From Bryoerythrophyllum caledonicum (lineage: Eukaryota > Streptophyta > Bryopsida > Pottiales > Pottiaceae), in NCBI GenBank assembly GCA_963971425.1, contig OZ020525.1, positions 8,973,560 to 9,037,559 of the forward strand: DNA of 64,000 bases. Reading direction: 5' to 3'. The notes under the pieces were generated by a model. The model made no database searches. It was not told where the DNA came from and saw only the letters and a list, made by a program, of their open reading frames with translations. The position numbers and the translations under genes were made by a program. Numbering within the stretch: position 1 is the stretch's first letter; every line of letters begins with the position of its first letter. Shown one piece after another: positions 1 through 12,241 of the stretch.

Positions 1-222
1 CTACCACATGTGTCTTTTTCACAAAAGTTCTATATACAAAAGGGTTAGCACAAAGTACATTGCAACTCCCATTGTGGTAATTGTCCCTCTCTCTATGATA
101 CCAAATTTCTCTCACGTTAAGGGCTCCCATGATCTTGTAAATCTCTTGTGAAGTGCTCATAGTGTTCAAGGTATTAGGGAGGGAAGAAAGAGTAAGGGTT
201 AGAGCTTCTTTCCTTGCCTTTG

Positions 223-1452
223 TTATGAGGACACCATTTGGTCCTTTGGTGTCAACCACTTGCTTTGCACCACAATGCGGTTGGTGATCATGTTCTTTAC
301 TTGTATTGGTGTTGAAGCTATGATGAATGCCCATGATTCGTCGTACACCTTTTGTACGTTGGTGATTTTGTAGTCATGCCCTTGTGCAAAACTATGCCCA
401 AGTACTTCTTCAAACATCACTTGGGCGGAGACCGCCTCTAGGCACTCACTTTTCACTTTCAAGGAGAGGTTAGAACCTTTAGAAAGATTGTTAAAGGTTT
501 TGCAAACCTTGCCAACCACATCTTGACCATCAATGTTTAAGATAAACACTCTAAGACCTTTGAGCAATGCAAGACCATCATATTCGGGTTTAAGAAGATG
601 TACCTTAAAGTTTCCCGCCCATACACCTTTTGTTTTCCCTTGTTTGATGCTAAGACATGGTATGTATAAAGGGTCATAAACCCCGGTACCAAGAAATATG
701 TTCATTTTTTCCAACCTTTTTATAATCATGTTCTTAGCCGTTTCATATATGATAGGGGTGTTAGGAATTTCGAAGTGGATGGCAATGTGAAAGTCTAGAG
801 ACAAACCTGTGGATTCGTTTGTCTTGACTTCGCAAGGAAGTTGTGTAATGTTGTAGTGTTGCTTGACAACACCTTTCCTTACCTCCATGGGGTACAAGAT
901 TTGTGAGATTCGGGGGAAGGCCACCCTCGCGCCATAGGCCTCTTTGGCTTCTTCTTCTTTGAATCCTCTAGTTACCATATCCATCACCGTTTCTCCGCTA
1001 AAAAGTTCTTCAGCCCCTTCTTCCATTGCAAGTGCTTCCATGGCCTGAAATCCCATCCAAAATTTGTAAGTGGAAAAAACGGGTTTAGTAAACTTACCTT
1101 CATTGGTGTTGGACCTTTTGTTCCTCTTGCTACTACTAGTTGTGCCTTCTTTGCCTCTTGGTGTCTTTGATTTTGTGGTGAGGTTGGGGCTTTCGTTCGT
1201 TTGATCCACCATCTCTAAATCCAAGGATAATTTTTTCCTTGCAATACCTGCCATGTTAGCTCTGTTTCGTTCTAATGTTTCTGATGTAGTTAGTATGAGG
1301 AAGGGTAGGTTGCTACTAGTATTGGGTGGGTCGCTGGGGTTGGTTGGGGGGTCGCTACTGTCTATGGGGGGGTCGCAACAGGGAATACATGGGTCTCTAA
1401 TGAGGTTTCGTGGGTCACTATGGGGGCTTGGTAGGTCGCAACTTCCTTTCAC
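223..1452 (-). CDS. unrecognised protein, possibly retroelement ORF1-like
   Basis: A 409-codon open frame on the minus strand. I do not recognise the family. The first 45 or so residues are Pro/Ser/Asp-rich with repeated SDPP units, so the true start may be the internal Met of MAGIARKKLSLDLEMVDQ. Next comes a basic, Ser/Thr-rich stretch (residues about 90-120), then a mixed alpha/beta-looking body to the end. Coding character seems to continue towards position 1, so the gene may run off the left edge. Upstream on the same strand is a 1.1 kb C-rich tract with proline-rich frames. The plain domain next to a low-complexity leader would suit a LINE ORF1 or a host nucleic-acid-binding protein; neither is shown. 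Confidence 0.4.
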   Translation of the reverse strand: MKGSCDLPSPHSDPRNLIRDPCIPCCDPPIDSSDPPTNPSDPPNTSSNLPFLILTTSETLERNRANMAGIARKKLSLDLEMVDQTNESPNLTTKSKTPRGKEGTTSSSKRNKRSNTNEGKFTKPVFSTYKFWMGFQAMEALAMEEGAEELFSGETVMDMVTRGFKEEEAKEAYGARVAFPRISQILYPMEVRKGVVKQHYNITQLPCEVKTNESTGLSLDFHIAIHFEIPNTPIIYETAKNMIIKRLEKMNIFLGTGVYDPLYIPCLSIKQGKTKGVWAGNFKVHLLKPEYDGLALLKGLRVFILNIDGQDVVGKVCKTFNNLSKGSNLSLKVKSECLEAVSAQVMFEEVLGHSFAQGHDYKITNVQKVYDESWAFIIASTPIQVKNMITNRIVVQSKWLTPKDQMVSS

Positions 1453-2575
1453 AGGGTCACTAGGAGGGTCGGGGTCGAAGGAGGGGAAGGTCGCTATGTC
1501 CGTTGGGTGTAGTATGTGGGGCGGGGATTTCTTTGCGCAGTCGAGAGCAAGGACTACAGGTGTCCGGCAGGGGAGGTGTCGAGGAGTAGTCGCGGCAGCG
1601 GTTCCGGGAGGAGAGGCTGCGGGTTTTCTGTCAGGGGGGGTTTCTGCGGGATTTGGGGAGGGAGGGAGAACTCAGAGTTCTGAGGCGAGGGAGTTGGAAT
1701 TCGGGGAGGGGGGTTCTGGATTGGAGGCGGGGGTTTTGGATTTGGGGATTACGGAGAGGGGGGGAGGGCTCAGGGTTTTGGGTCGGGGGTTGAGGGTTTG
1801 AGGAGGCGTTTGAGGCTGGGGAGGGAGGGCACTAGATCTACGAGGGGAGGTGTCACTTCTGGAGAAGAGCTGGGGAGTTGGGGAGGTAAACTGAGGGCTT
1901 GAGGGGGGAAGTTGGGGATGCTAGGGAGGGGGTTTGCAAGGCTGGGGTGAGGCGAAGGAGAGAAGAGTAGTTTTGGGGTGTGGTCTGTGGGGGAGAGGGT
2001 GAGTAGAAGGGCTGCGGGGGAGGAGGTGATTAGGGAGGCTGCGGGGGAAGGGGTGAGTGTGGAGACTACAGGGAAGGAGATTCTCATGAAGGTGTCGGGG
2101 AGGGGGAGGGGCAGGGAGGCTGAGGGGAGGGAGAGGGGATGTGAAGGTCTGGGGTGGGGCGGGGGTGGGGAGAGTTGACATGAGGGGGGAAGAAGAGCAG
2201 GGGGTTTTTGGTAGTGGGAGGATAGGGATAGTTAGATCGGTGGGTGGGGTGAGGGTCAAAGGAGGGTGAGAGGCGAGAGAGTAGCAGGGAGGTGGTGTAC
2301 TGCAACTGTGGTAGTGGAGGGGGATTTCGAGGGTCTGGAGGAGGGGGGCATCGGGGATCAGGAAAGTGAGAGGGTCAGGGGGGATCGGGGAAGGGAGGAT
2401 CATGGGAGAGGGGGGTCCAGCAGTAGAAGTGAAAGAGACGCAGAGGGTCAAGAAGGTATGAGGATCAGGGAGAATCGGGGGAGGGGAAGGTTCAGTAGCA
2501 GAAGGGAGGGAGCTGCGGAGGTGCTGGAGGGGAGTTGTGCGAAATTTCAGAAGTTTTGTGAGTATGCGTACCTCT
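1300..2575. repeat. G-rich (plus) / C-rich (minus) low-complexity tract
   Basis: The plus strand is dominated by GGGG, GGGA and GAGGGG runs for over 1.2 kb. Every long frame through it is compositionally trivial (Pro/Ser/Leu-rich on minus, Gly/Glu/Arg-rich on plus), so I call no gene here. The many G runs could form quadruplexes. The tract abuts the 5' side of the minus-strand ORF at 223-1452 and could be its leader. Confidence 0.6.
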
Positions 2576-3436
2576 GAGTTTTCGTGCTCTTGATGTGTTG
2601 ATTGTCAATGTGCTCTTGTAACTTGGTTGTGGGAAAAGTTGATGCAGATCTGTTGTCTCCTACGGTGTTGTTTTGTCCACCCTTGATCTTGTGTTTTTGG
2701 TTGCGGTGCTAATGATGTGTTTGTCTTCTGCAGCTGCGTAGGTTGCTTCAGATCTGAGATTTTTTGCAAGCGCTTCCGCGCGCTGTCTACAAACGCAGAG
2801 TTAGTGTAGTGTCTTGCTAGGGTTTTAGTGTGAATCTGTGTATGTGTAGTGTCGTAGTGAGGTTCTAGTGTGCTGCAGCTTGAGTGTGTGGATGTGGTGA
2901 GGTGTGATGTGTTGCTAGGAATCGATCTAGTGCATGAGATCTTTGAACAAGTGATGTTACATCTATTTTGTAAAGTGTGTATTTTCCTATAAAGCCATGG
3001 TGATAATGTGGAGAAAACAGCAACAAAGAAATGATAGAACAGAAAGGTGTAAGGAATGTAAGAGATAGCCTGTGAGTGTTGATGCAGATCTGGCTTCCAA
3101 GGAGTAGTTGAGTGCTCGCGCCCTAGTGACGATGTTGGCTCCTTGTGTTGCTCAATTTCTTGTATGATGCGGTCATGGATCAAGGAGGATCAAGGACTAA
3201 GTGGTGAGCGCAAATCTCAATCTAACTACACTCAATGTGAACAGATCTAAGGTTGAAGGAGGGTTTTTGAGTTCAGATCTATGCACAACACTAGTTTCCC
3301 ACGCTTCAGATAAAACTTACAACAATCTCCTTCAAAAACTTGTCCATAACCTCTCAAAAAGTTCAGATCTAATATTTTGAGCACTTCCAACAAGTGATCT
3401 GCCTCCCCAGCCTCACCAACTTCTAAATCTCGAACC
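2576..3436. other. no gene seen
   Basis: Mixed-composition sequence. A 192-codon minus-strand frame (2605-3183) has no recognisable motif, and its residues (Thr, His, Ser, Gln) look like translated non-coding DNA. The 11-mer CAGATCTAAG/CAGATCTGA-type motif recurs several times (for example near 2646, 2750, 3087, 3243, 3363), hinting at an old repeat. Confidence 0.35.
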
Positions 3437-3990
3437 ATGTGGGCTCACAATAAGGCCAGCAACCTCTTACTGCACATCCCTCGATATTTTAGACTAAGTC
3501 CTTGTGCCTCCCCTCACCACGAATTGCGGAACTCACTCTCTACTCATTTTTTCCATACGCGAACCATATTCAAATATCTACCTTTATGTGCTACTCACCT
3601 TTGTCAACCGGAGGATACTTTTGTAATTTCAAAAATCAAGGATGCATGGAGTAAATGGTGGGAGACAAAATAATCCGAGCTCATTCAACAAAACGCTTGG
3701 CAAAATAACCCTCGTGGCAACAGTCAATTTTCCGGCAAACTTACTAATCCGGGTAAAAGCTTTACTCTTCAATTAGCGGCTGATTCAATTGAAGATGTTA
3801 ATCGCTTAATGAATTGCAATAATATGACTTATGCTAGATAATCCATGAATAGTTGTGGTTTAACATTAGGCTTAGATGGCACGTGGAGTACTAACCAATT
3901 ATTTCCACACCTTCAAGATATTATAGCAAAACATCATCAATATTTCAAAGGTTTAGAAGTACCAAATTTGCCGTAGGTAAATTAATGTAT
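3437..3990 (+). pseudogene. coding remnant, unrecognised
   Basis: A 78-codon plus-strand frame (3437-3673) is followed in the same direction by further protein-like stretches to about 3980. These include peptides such as FTLQLAADSIEDVNRLM and GTWSTNQLFPHLQDI, separated by stops. Composition is more protein-like than the flanking AT-rich DNA. It may be a decayed transposable-element or host exon. No family was recognised. Confidence 0.25.
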
Positions 3991-4019
3991 ATTTCCTATT
4001 TTCTTATAATAAACTTGCA

Positions 4020-4440
4020 ATTTTCATTTTCTTGTAAATTCTTATATTTAATGTATATTTGATATATACTTGATGTATACTTGATGTATATTTGATGTAT
4101 GTTTAATGTATATGTGATGTATATTTCATGTGTGTTTGATGTGTATTTGATGTACACATATTGCATATGTAGATAATATGTAACGTATATTTAATGTATA
4201 TTTAATATATATTTAATGTATATTTATATATTTTATAAAATTATAATGATTTTTAATGCATATATTAAGAATGTTTTATGAATACTTTATGACTATTTAC
4301 ATATTTTACATATTTTACATATTTAATGTGTATTTGAATATTTAATGCACATTTTATGCGTATCTCATGAAAATTTAATGTATATTTCTATATTTATTGT
4401 GTATTTATTGTATATTTATGTGTTTTTCCTTTTCCAATAT
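4020..4440. repeat. AT-rich degenerate tandem repeat
   Basis: Repeated variants of a roughly 12-bp unit, TTGATGTATATT / TTAATGTATATT, fill about 400 bp. The copies are diverged and out of register, as in old satellite-like DNA. From 4440 to 5200 the DNA stays AT-rich with no supported gene. Confidence 0.6.
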
Positions 4441-5254
4441 TCCTTTCTTTTCTCACTTTCCTTCTAAATCTAAGTTCTTATTTTCCAATCATGTATTTCG
4501 AGTTTCATTTTTCTCCATATGTACTTTCTACTTTATCCAATTTTTGGGATTTTCCTTTTGTTCCATATCTACGTTCTATTTTTTCAATCTTTCTCTCGCA
4601 TATTGTTGTTTTTCCAAATGCACTCAAAATATTTTTTACTTTGATGCTCAAAATGCACACATAATCATTTTCGAAATTTCATACACTAAATGTCCACAAG
4701 TAAAAGACATTATGTTCCACTATTTACAAGAATTGACATTTAGTGTTGTAGTTGACATTTAGTGTATTGTTTTGTCACTACACTAATTGTAAACTTTACA
4801 ATTCGTATATGGGTTTGTATTTAGTGTCCACTAACTAAAAGCCATCTTTAGTGTAGTGAGTCATGGTGAGTCCCTTGCGTAAGGTTACCAAATGTGGCTT
4901 TACTAGTAGAAAATGCCCAAGGTCTGCATTAACGGCTTCCAATTTAGATATAACATACGAAGCTTTGATATTTATAATCTTAGCTAAAACGAAGAGTTGG
5001 TGCTTGCTTTGCAACACATTAGTTGAACCATTTAAATGTAGTTTTTATATCACAAAATTTTAAAAATGAAAGGTAACAACAATCTACATAAAATATAAAT
5101 ATGTCTTTAAACCTATGCATGAACTTTAATAATGTGTTAGAATAGAATAGAAAAAAAAATTAGGTTTTAGATTTTTTGCATATTAACATGGAATTTCAAA
5201 AATGTTTTGAACATCAAATTTGTAATCAAGAGTTTCAAATTTGTTTTGGATAAG

Positions 5255-5700
5255 AACAAATTGCAACACACAAATGCAAATTTCACACACCCACAAACTC
5301 AATTTGCAATTACAATCTCAATTTCACACACCCACAAACTCAACTTGCAATTACAATATCAATTTCACATACCCACAAACTCAATTTGCAATTATAATCT
5401 CAAAACTTGCAATCTCACCTCAAAACTTGTAATTTCAAACTCCACAACTCAAATATGCATTTTTGCAACTCCAACTTTGTATGCCAACCTCCAAGATCAC
5501 AAATCCAACTTCACAACTTTTGCACTCCAAGTTTACAACTCATAATTTAAAATTCAATCTTTAAGTGCTGAACTCAAAAAATATTTTGAACGTCAAATTT
5601 GTAATCAAGAACACAAATTGCATCACACAAATGCAAATTTGACACACCCAAAAACTCAAGATCCTAAATTTCAAAACCGCGCAGAATCCACACAACAATC
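5255..5700 (+). repeat. tandem repeat, about 43-bp unit
   Basis: At least three successive copies of a unit containing CACACACCCACAAACTCAA and TTGCAATTACAATCTC occur at about 5280-5410. Shorter diverged units with CTCAAAACTTGCAAT and CACACAAATGCAAATT follow to about 5660. Open frames through it are repeat translations, not genes. Confidence 0.65.
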
Positions 5701-6889
5701 AACCGCGCAATCAACCATGCAGCCAACTGCACAAGAACTGCGCAGATTATGATTTTAGTAGTATGATAAGAGTCACTTGTACTGTTAATAATATAACATA
5801 ACATAGATAATGGCAATGTTGAGATTCAATTTTGTACATTAATAACAAGTTTATTTGCTTCTCACAGTCGAGCCTCACTGCCTGCTTCTTTATTAAAATT
5901 TGGTACATGAAGATAAGATATAAACCAAGGTCATAATAATAACAAAACAATTGGTATTTGTAGTGAAAATAATTACTATTTTCCTTTTAGGAATGTTCAA
6001 ATAATTATTTATCAAACACAAAAATGTGTAGTATGAAAGATACTATAGCAAAGGAAGTCAAAAATTTCACACCTTCATAGGTAGGGCATTTGCTAAATTT
6101 TTAATATATTAAAATCGAGGAGTCTTTTTTTTCAATTTTAATTTTAGCATGGAGGTGAAAATTAAAATATAATTAGATGCGTTGTGTAGTATACTTCTTT
6201 TCAAAGATTGTCTAAACTTTTCACACCTTCATAAGTAGTGTTTTTTTCCTATGTAAAAATTAGATGTTGTATTCATTTCGTATTTCTGTTATGTTGCAAT
6301 CCATACACTAAAACTCATATAATTTTTACCTTGTGTCTATACCATGTTATATAATTTTAAAGAATATCCTATAGTTACAATCTCAAAAGTTCATCTTTGA
6401 AGTTTTTAATCAATAAAGTGGAGATTTTTCTAAATTGCCTTTCTCGTTGATATGTGTCTTGTGATTTCAAAGATTGTGTTTCACTTTGCAAATTCTGCGG
6501 GTTTAGGGTTTGGATATTTGGCTGAAGTATTGTTGTATTATGATCATTAGCAGTTTTGAACTTAGTTGCAGTGCCAATTTTTGCAACATTGCGCACTCTA
6601 TCTCAAGCTCTATTTTGGATATGCCAAGGTTTGTGGTTTAATTGTGTTTTTTTATTCTAAATTTGCAGCTTTCATTGAATTTGGTGTTTGAACTTTGCAT
6701 TCTTTGTGCGTGGTTTCCTTCAAACTCTCTTAAATTTGTGCTAGATTGTATAACATGTATCATTAAATTGGATTACTTTGGATTTCCATTTGTTGAAGCT
6801 CTGACACTATTCTTATATGTGTACTAGGAAAGATTGCAAAGGTCTTTGTGGTTGCACATTGTTTGTGATGTTGCCAACTTAACATATGA
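5701..6889. other. AT-rich intergenic DNA, no gene seen
   Basis: AT-rich with short frames only. The phrase TTTCACACCTTCATA occurs twice (about 6066 and 6215) about 150 bp apart, suggesting remnants of one repeat. I see no RNA gene or exon that I can support. Confidence 0.4.
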
Positions 6890-9215
6890 GCTGAAAGCCA
6901 TTCACCATACAAATACTATGCCTACACCATTAAAATAATATTACCGGTACCATGGAACAACTTGCCACACTTACCTCTATAACAAATAACCTCAACATAT
7001 GCCAATTATGTACAAAATAGTGTCACCTACACCTTTCCAAACCTCGGTGAATCGCAAAAAAAAATGATCCCAACTTGATTATGCAAACACAACACAAATC
7101 AACGTCAGTACACCATCTCCCTCCCCATATACCTTGACCATATGTCCTCAAAACTCCAAACTGCATATAGTTACTACACATATGTTTTGTTCAAAGAATT
7201 AACAAAAGCAAGCCCTAGATATTGGCATAGAAAAAAGCAGGATATGACACATTGTATATCTTTACCAAAGAAATAATATCCAAAAGACTACATGGACTTC
7301 AAAATATCCTCAAAGCAGAAATGGTGGCCCTCCATAAACCCTCCAAATTATCACTACACAGTATGCTAATGAACCCGCACACATCTTTACAGATTGTAAA
7401 AACGTCTTGTATCTATTAAACACACACAAATAACACACCCTACTTTCCACAATAGCCACCCCGACCAAGCCATACTAACATCCATGGTTCAAATGCTAAA
7501 AAATTGCACACAAATTACAACCTTCCATAAAGTTAGAACACATGTCTATAAAAGAATACAAGATGACAAACGATCCTTTTTTATGAACGCGTCGATGAAA
7601 AACACATTGATGGATGAACGCATTGATGAAAAACGCTTTTGGATGAAAAGCTAAAAGTTAGGGTTTTGGATAAAATGAAAAGCTAAAAGTTAGGGTTTTG
7701 GATAAAAGAAGGGGCGGGGACGGGGACGGGGGACGGGGGATGGGGGACGGGGGACAAGGGGACAAGTACGGGGGGATGATGGATTGGAGGGAAAGGGCTA
7801 GGGGACGGGGAGGTGGGGACTCAACACAAAAAAATGTTGTGTTCGGAGGACACATATGACACTCTAGTGTCATTATAGAAGGAAACAAATACGTGGATAA
7901 TCTAGCTAGAGGAGGACTAGGTAAACTCCATATAAATGCCAAATACTTGCATGAACATGCCCACGCTATCCCATACTACTTCCAAAGAGAAAGTTGGTCT
8001 ACTATAGAAGACAACTCGGACAAAGGCCCCATCATACTTTTAGATAATTATCTTAAGAAACAAGATCTAATTAACCACCTAGATTTAATCTCATAAAACT
8101 TTCCAAACATAGACAAATGGACTCATAAAAAAAGCATTGATTATGAACTCTCTACAAACTCTTGGAAAAATCCAACAATTAGAAATTCTCAAAAAACATG
8201 CCTTATCAAATTTTGTACCAGACAATACATGGGTAATGCCCACAAACAATCCTTCTTTGGAATAGAACGATTTCCATCCTTAACATGCCCAATATGCACC
8301 TCCACGGACCCGGACACATGGCTACACGTACTCCTCGAATGACATAGGTTTAGAATATGGAACTACTCCTCCAACCATCACATACACTCCTTAATTGTCA
8401 AAAGGCACAATAAAGCGGTATGGAAAATCCAAAAACTAATTATATCCTCAAACAAATCCCGTTGCTTTCTGCTTATGAACGCCAAAACCTTCAACAACCC
8501 ACAAGATAACACGGTCCCTCCATGGCTACTTCCATACACACGTGGAACCCAAAGATGTCATTGTAATGCCAGATTTAAACTAGACATACTATGTGTCAAA
8601 GGACTACCATATAAAGACCCTCCACTGGACCACATAAATACAAACCTTATTATCCAATTTATCAAATTCAAATATTGCAATGACAAATCTCCTTAGAAAC
8701 ACAGTTGAAAACAAATTTAATAATTACCAACCACTTATTAATGACACTGCAACTCTTAGATGGAAAGTTGACCCCCATATTGCATTGCAGCTGGAGCTAG
8801 AACCACTACCTTCATCCCTCTATGAAAAGTCTCAAAAAAACGTTTGATATCCACACTTATCCAATAAAGAAGACATTCACAAAAATTAATACCATCACTA
8901 TCCAAAATAAATGATAGACAAAAACTTGAAAATAACCAACCTCTCCCAAAATAATGATACCCCTTAAAACCTCTCAACAACACATTTAACCTTTATAGAT
9001 CATCTCTTGGAATTGAGCCTTGTGGCTATGATTGGTCCTTGGTCCTTGGTTCTTGGTTAAACTGGTTACTAGTTAAATTGATTAGTGGTTACTGGTTACA
9101 TAGTGTCTACCCTTGAGAGGGGGGAGTAGTTCCATACTACTAAACCTATGTCCGATAGACATGGATTTAGTGGCGGAATGAACAAACACTTTATTCACTC
9201 CGCCTACAATCCTTT
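6890..9215 (+). mobile_element. LINE copy, 5'-truncated (RNase H, zinc and 3' end)
   Basis: This matches, part by part, the minus-strand LINE at 19,440-22,320. Shared parts are the RNase H-like region (about 7130-7500), the peptide RGGLGKLHINAKYLHEHAHA (from about 7910), a Cys/His region and a common 3' tail with CTACCCTTGAGAGGGGGGAG and CTAAACCTATGTC. Reverse transcriptase is absent, so the copy is strongly 5'-truncated. Frames are interrupted by stops and small indels. A G-rich block at about 7560-7840, not present in the other copy, interrupts it. The 3' end lies near 9,200, within CACTTTATTCAC shared with the other copy. It is a dead LINE copy. Confidence 0.65.
7640..7835 (+). repeat. G-rich tract with short direct repeat inside the LINE copy
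   Basis: Two adjacent copies of AAAAGCTAAAAGTTAGGGTT (about 7650 and 7678) lead into a run of GGGGACGGGG-type units (about 7708-7790). The plus strand has many G-tracts of 4-6 nt spaced by 1-4 nt, meeting the usual pattern for G-quadruplexes. The minus-strand frame over it is a shadow. Confidence 0.6.
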
Positions 9216-9972
9216 AGGAAGCAAAATTCTTCTTTTTATGAGCTTAAATTTTAGCTCTAAATGCAAATTAGGTCGGAGATGGAGAAAAGCAAGCTAAATT
9301 ATATCTCAAATTCCAGATTAGGTCAAATTGCGAAGTTGAAAAGTTGTGAGTTAAATTTTAGGTCAAGTTTTTTGAGGGGTTGCTTAATTTTTAGCTATGG
9401 AGGAGGTGATAGAGGAGGAGTTGCTTGCTCTAGAGGCCATCTTCTACAACTCTTGCTTCAGTTTATATGTTTCTTTGTTTGTTTGTTCTAAAAAGAAGAA
9501 GTTTATATTTGTTTCCCCCCTTTTTTCAGTTGATGTTGTTGGGAAAGTTTCTCATGTTCCATGTTGTCTGTATTCATTGAAGTTTTATGTCATCAAATTT
9601 CTTCATTGGAAGGATTTCATCGTGTCTCTTTTGTTACGTTCAAACATAACCCTTTCTTTCCAAATTTCGAAAGTTTATTTCCTGCCGGTAGATGAACGAA
9701 AACTAATTATAAGTGATGTAAATAAAATTCACCACATACTTCTCATCTACACACAAATGATTGTACGGTATCCATATAAGTGTCACTAAAGCAAAAAATT
9801 GCATTTAATGTGAGAGGACAAAAGCACAAACTTTCTTATAACCATCATCAGCCACATCAAAATTGCGCCCAAGCTTCAGTAACAGATACGGTAGAAAACA
9901 ATAGTTAACTCATTTTTCATGGGACTTACAGTTTCAACACCCCTGCTCTTCCTGCCACTTGTCCTTGTCCAG
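9216..9972. other. intergenic; one weak exon-like stretch
   Basis: Mostly AT-rich. At 9,397 a plus-strand Met opens MEEVIEEELLALEAIF, which resembles the first helix of RWD-domain proteins. The frame then becomes low-complexity and I find no convincing following exon, so no gene is called. Confidence 0.3.
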
Positions 9973-10236
9973 GGTGAATTGACCCCTCGTTGGTACTTAC
10001 CCAAGGGGGCCACGAGGTGGTGGGACCAAACCTGGCCCCTATTTTGTTTTGGGATGAGGCACTATTTATAGCAAGGCATGATCTTCTAGGGTAAACAATG
10101 GATGTAGGCTCCAATTTTGTCAAAAAAACCCAGAAAAAGCCTCTGGACCCCCCAAAATAAGAGGGCCAGAAAAAGATCCCATGCAGTTAATAAGGGGCCT
10201 ACCTTGGATAAGTACCAACAAGGGGGTCAATTCACC
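9973..10236. mobile_element. hairpin MITE with about 34-bp terminal inverted repeats
   Basis: The left end, GGTGAATTGACCCCT followed by CGTTGGTACTTACCCAAGG, is mirrored at the right end as CCTTGGATAAGTACCAAC followed by GGGGTCAATTCACC. The interior (CCAAACCTGGCCCCTATTTTG and GAGGGCCAGAAAAAG) is shared with the element at 16,563-16,790, whose ends are different. There is no coding capacity. A target duplication is not obvious. Confidence 0.7.
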
Positions 10237-10755
10237 ATGGGCTTGTCCTTTGTTTAATAGTTTTTTCTACATTCAACTCGTTCTTTCCCAAGGGTTCTCA
10301 ATGTTGGCTAGTGTTGCTAGAAAGCGGACCCCCAACTGTTGCTCACACTTATGGATGGCCCAAGTGTTGCATTCAGCAACTCTTGAGGGTCTGGGTCACA
10401 CCCTTGCCTAAGTGACTTCAACAACATTTTGACGTTGCTTAGACCCCCCAATTCTAGTAGTGCCATTCTCTCTACTCACAAAAGTCCTAGCCCTTATCCT
10501 ATTATTTCCAACCCAACTTCTGTAGGGAAAAACCCGGATCCCTATATTTAGGTAAAACCCGCTTCTTTGGGGGGTTGGGTCCTCGTCTTGATGGCACCTT
10601 CTCATTGTTTAGCCCTCTCCTTTTAGGGGGTCCAAAGTTTTTTTAAAGAATTTTATGGCAAACTTGGGGCCTACAGCTGCAAATTACATTTTGAGGCCCC
10701 TATTTGCTTCAACGCTTTAGAGTTGGAAAAGCCCAAACCTGGTCTCTAGGGGGGG
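10237..10755. other. intergenic, no gene seen
   Basis: Moderately GC-richer sequence with a few GGGGGT / ACCCCC blocks that may be remnants of the same MITE families on either side. No exon or RNA gene can be supported. Confidence 0.35.
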
Positions 10756-10759
10756 TTAA

Positions 10760-11372
10760 CCTCTAAAGGACCAAATCTCCTTCGGGGAGATTCTAATTTT
10801 GGGCAAGTTCCTAAAATTCGATTTTTTTTCCTTTTTCTCTGAAATTTTATTCTTGATTGCCTCTAATAAGAGCTTCGTGGAGATATTTTTATTTTATTTT
10901 TTGGATTTGTGGTTTGAAAGTTAGTAGCACTTAAAGCCAAAAGTGGGGACTCTGGGCACCTCCAAATTTTTTGACAAAAGTTTCTATTGACATTGAGATT
11001 TTTCACACATTTAAAGAATATTTCCTTCTTTGGAATTTAAAAAAAAAATCTTGTCTTTAGTATGAAAAGGCATTTTATTCCAAGTCAAACATTTTCACAC
11101 ATTGTCGGGCAACGGGGGAAAAACAATTCATCTTTTCTACATAAAACCTAGAGATCTTCATATTTTTCACTTTTAATTTTTTCAACAACAATATGAGGTG
11201 AAAACCTTCTTATTGACCGTTTGGATTATTATTCAAATACATACGTAGTTCACAAAAAAATAAAATGTGAAATGGCAATTTTTGAACCTCCACTCCTTGC
11301 ACACTTGTTTTTAATATGCTACACCCCTTTTTTACCTCTAAAAATTGGTGTGTTGGGAAATAACATCATGTT
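10760..11372 (+). mobile_element. piggyBac-like MITE copy (diverged)
   Basis: Begins right after TTAA (10,756-10,759) with CCTCTAAAGG, the terminal motif shared with the copies near 43.57 and 44.19 kb. The whole body (GGCAAGTTCCTAAAATTCGA, ACTTAAAGCCAAAAGTGGGG, TACATAAAACCTAGAGATC and others) aligns with those copies to about 11,372. TTAA targets and CCCTAAAGG-type ends fit the piggyBac superfamily. It is non-coding and non-autonomous. The right terminus is not clear in this copy. Confidence 0.6.
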
Positions 11373-11739
11373 TAAGACAATGGTGAAAGATTTAGACCTT
11401 GTACAATACAAAAATTTGATACAAAGTGAAGTCAAAGTCTGCTGATCTACTCAACGCAGGGAAGAAAATGAACCATTGTTTTGACTTCAAACACTAAAAT
11501 CTATCAATCCGTGCCGTGGATTGCAACCAAAATTTTACGGCATGTTCATAATGAAGTCTATTCAAAGATCTTACGGTTGAAAATCCGAAGTTCACTTTAA
11601 AAATGTGATTTCCATGTCTCTTTTTGGCAGTGACAGTTTTGGACTGGTTTTAGAGCAAAAGTGGTCGTGGTCCTTGAGGGGTTAAAACACACTATCATAA
11701 TCAATAGAGGAAACTAGGGCCTAAACATTTTTCACGATG
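11373..11739. other. intergenic, no gene seen
   Basis: Unremarkable mixed sequence; no long frame, RNA gene or repeat that I can identify. Confidence 0.3.
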
Positions 11740-11880
11740 GACGTAGTCCAAGTTACGAAGAAGAAGAAGAATCCCGATGTCCAAAGGAGACTGCAGTGAA
11801 TATAGTGTTTGTTCATTCTCTTCACTAAGCATATGGCCACAGGACATAGGTTAGTGTAGTAGAACTTGAGGGTAAACACT
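11740..11880 (-). mobile_element. LINE 3'-end relic
   Basis: The reverse complement matches the 3' tail of the two larger LINE copies: GTTTACCCTCAAG, CTAACCTATGTCC, GAATGAACAAACAC, TATTCACTGCAGTC and then TTCTTCTTCTTC. About 140 bp remain, with no coding sequence. It is a third, very short copy of the family. Confidence 0.5.
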
Positions 11881-12241
11881 TTTCTACGTTAAGTGCTTCC
11901 CTACACTAATTGCCTTAAAGACAACTGACATCTCCCCCAAGAGCTTTGTGGGTCCCCATACAACGAGGCCTTGGGACCCCACCATAATTAGGTGGACTAT
12001 GGTGGTAGGCACCACGCCGGCAATAGGACTTGAACACAAAACCACCTCACTGGCCGTGACCGGCAAGACCTAGGAGACCCAGGTTTTACCCCACCAAATA
12101 ATAGAGATCCGAACAACGCACAGACAGAGAGTCTCTGGAGCTGGAGCCCACCGCCGCGAAGCTTCCACCGAAGCGTCGTGTGTCCCTCCGCTGCAGCAAA
12201 GCACCTCTCAAACACCTCTCAACCAACCAGCATCTTGCATC

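Noticed and set aside
1770-2577. Several overlapping Pro-rich or Gly-rich frames
   Set aside because: Composition of a G-rich/C-rich low-complexity tract produces them on both strands.
9397-9789. RWD-domain-like gene start
   Set aside because: Only about 16 residues resemble the family and no following exon was found.
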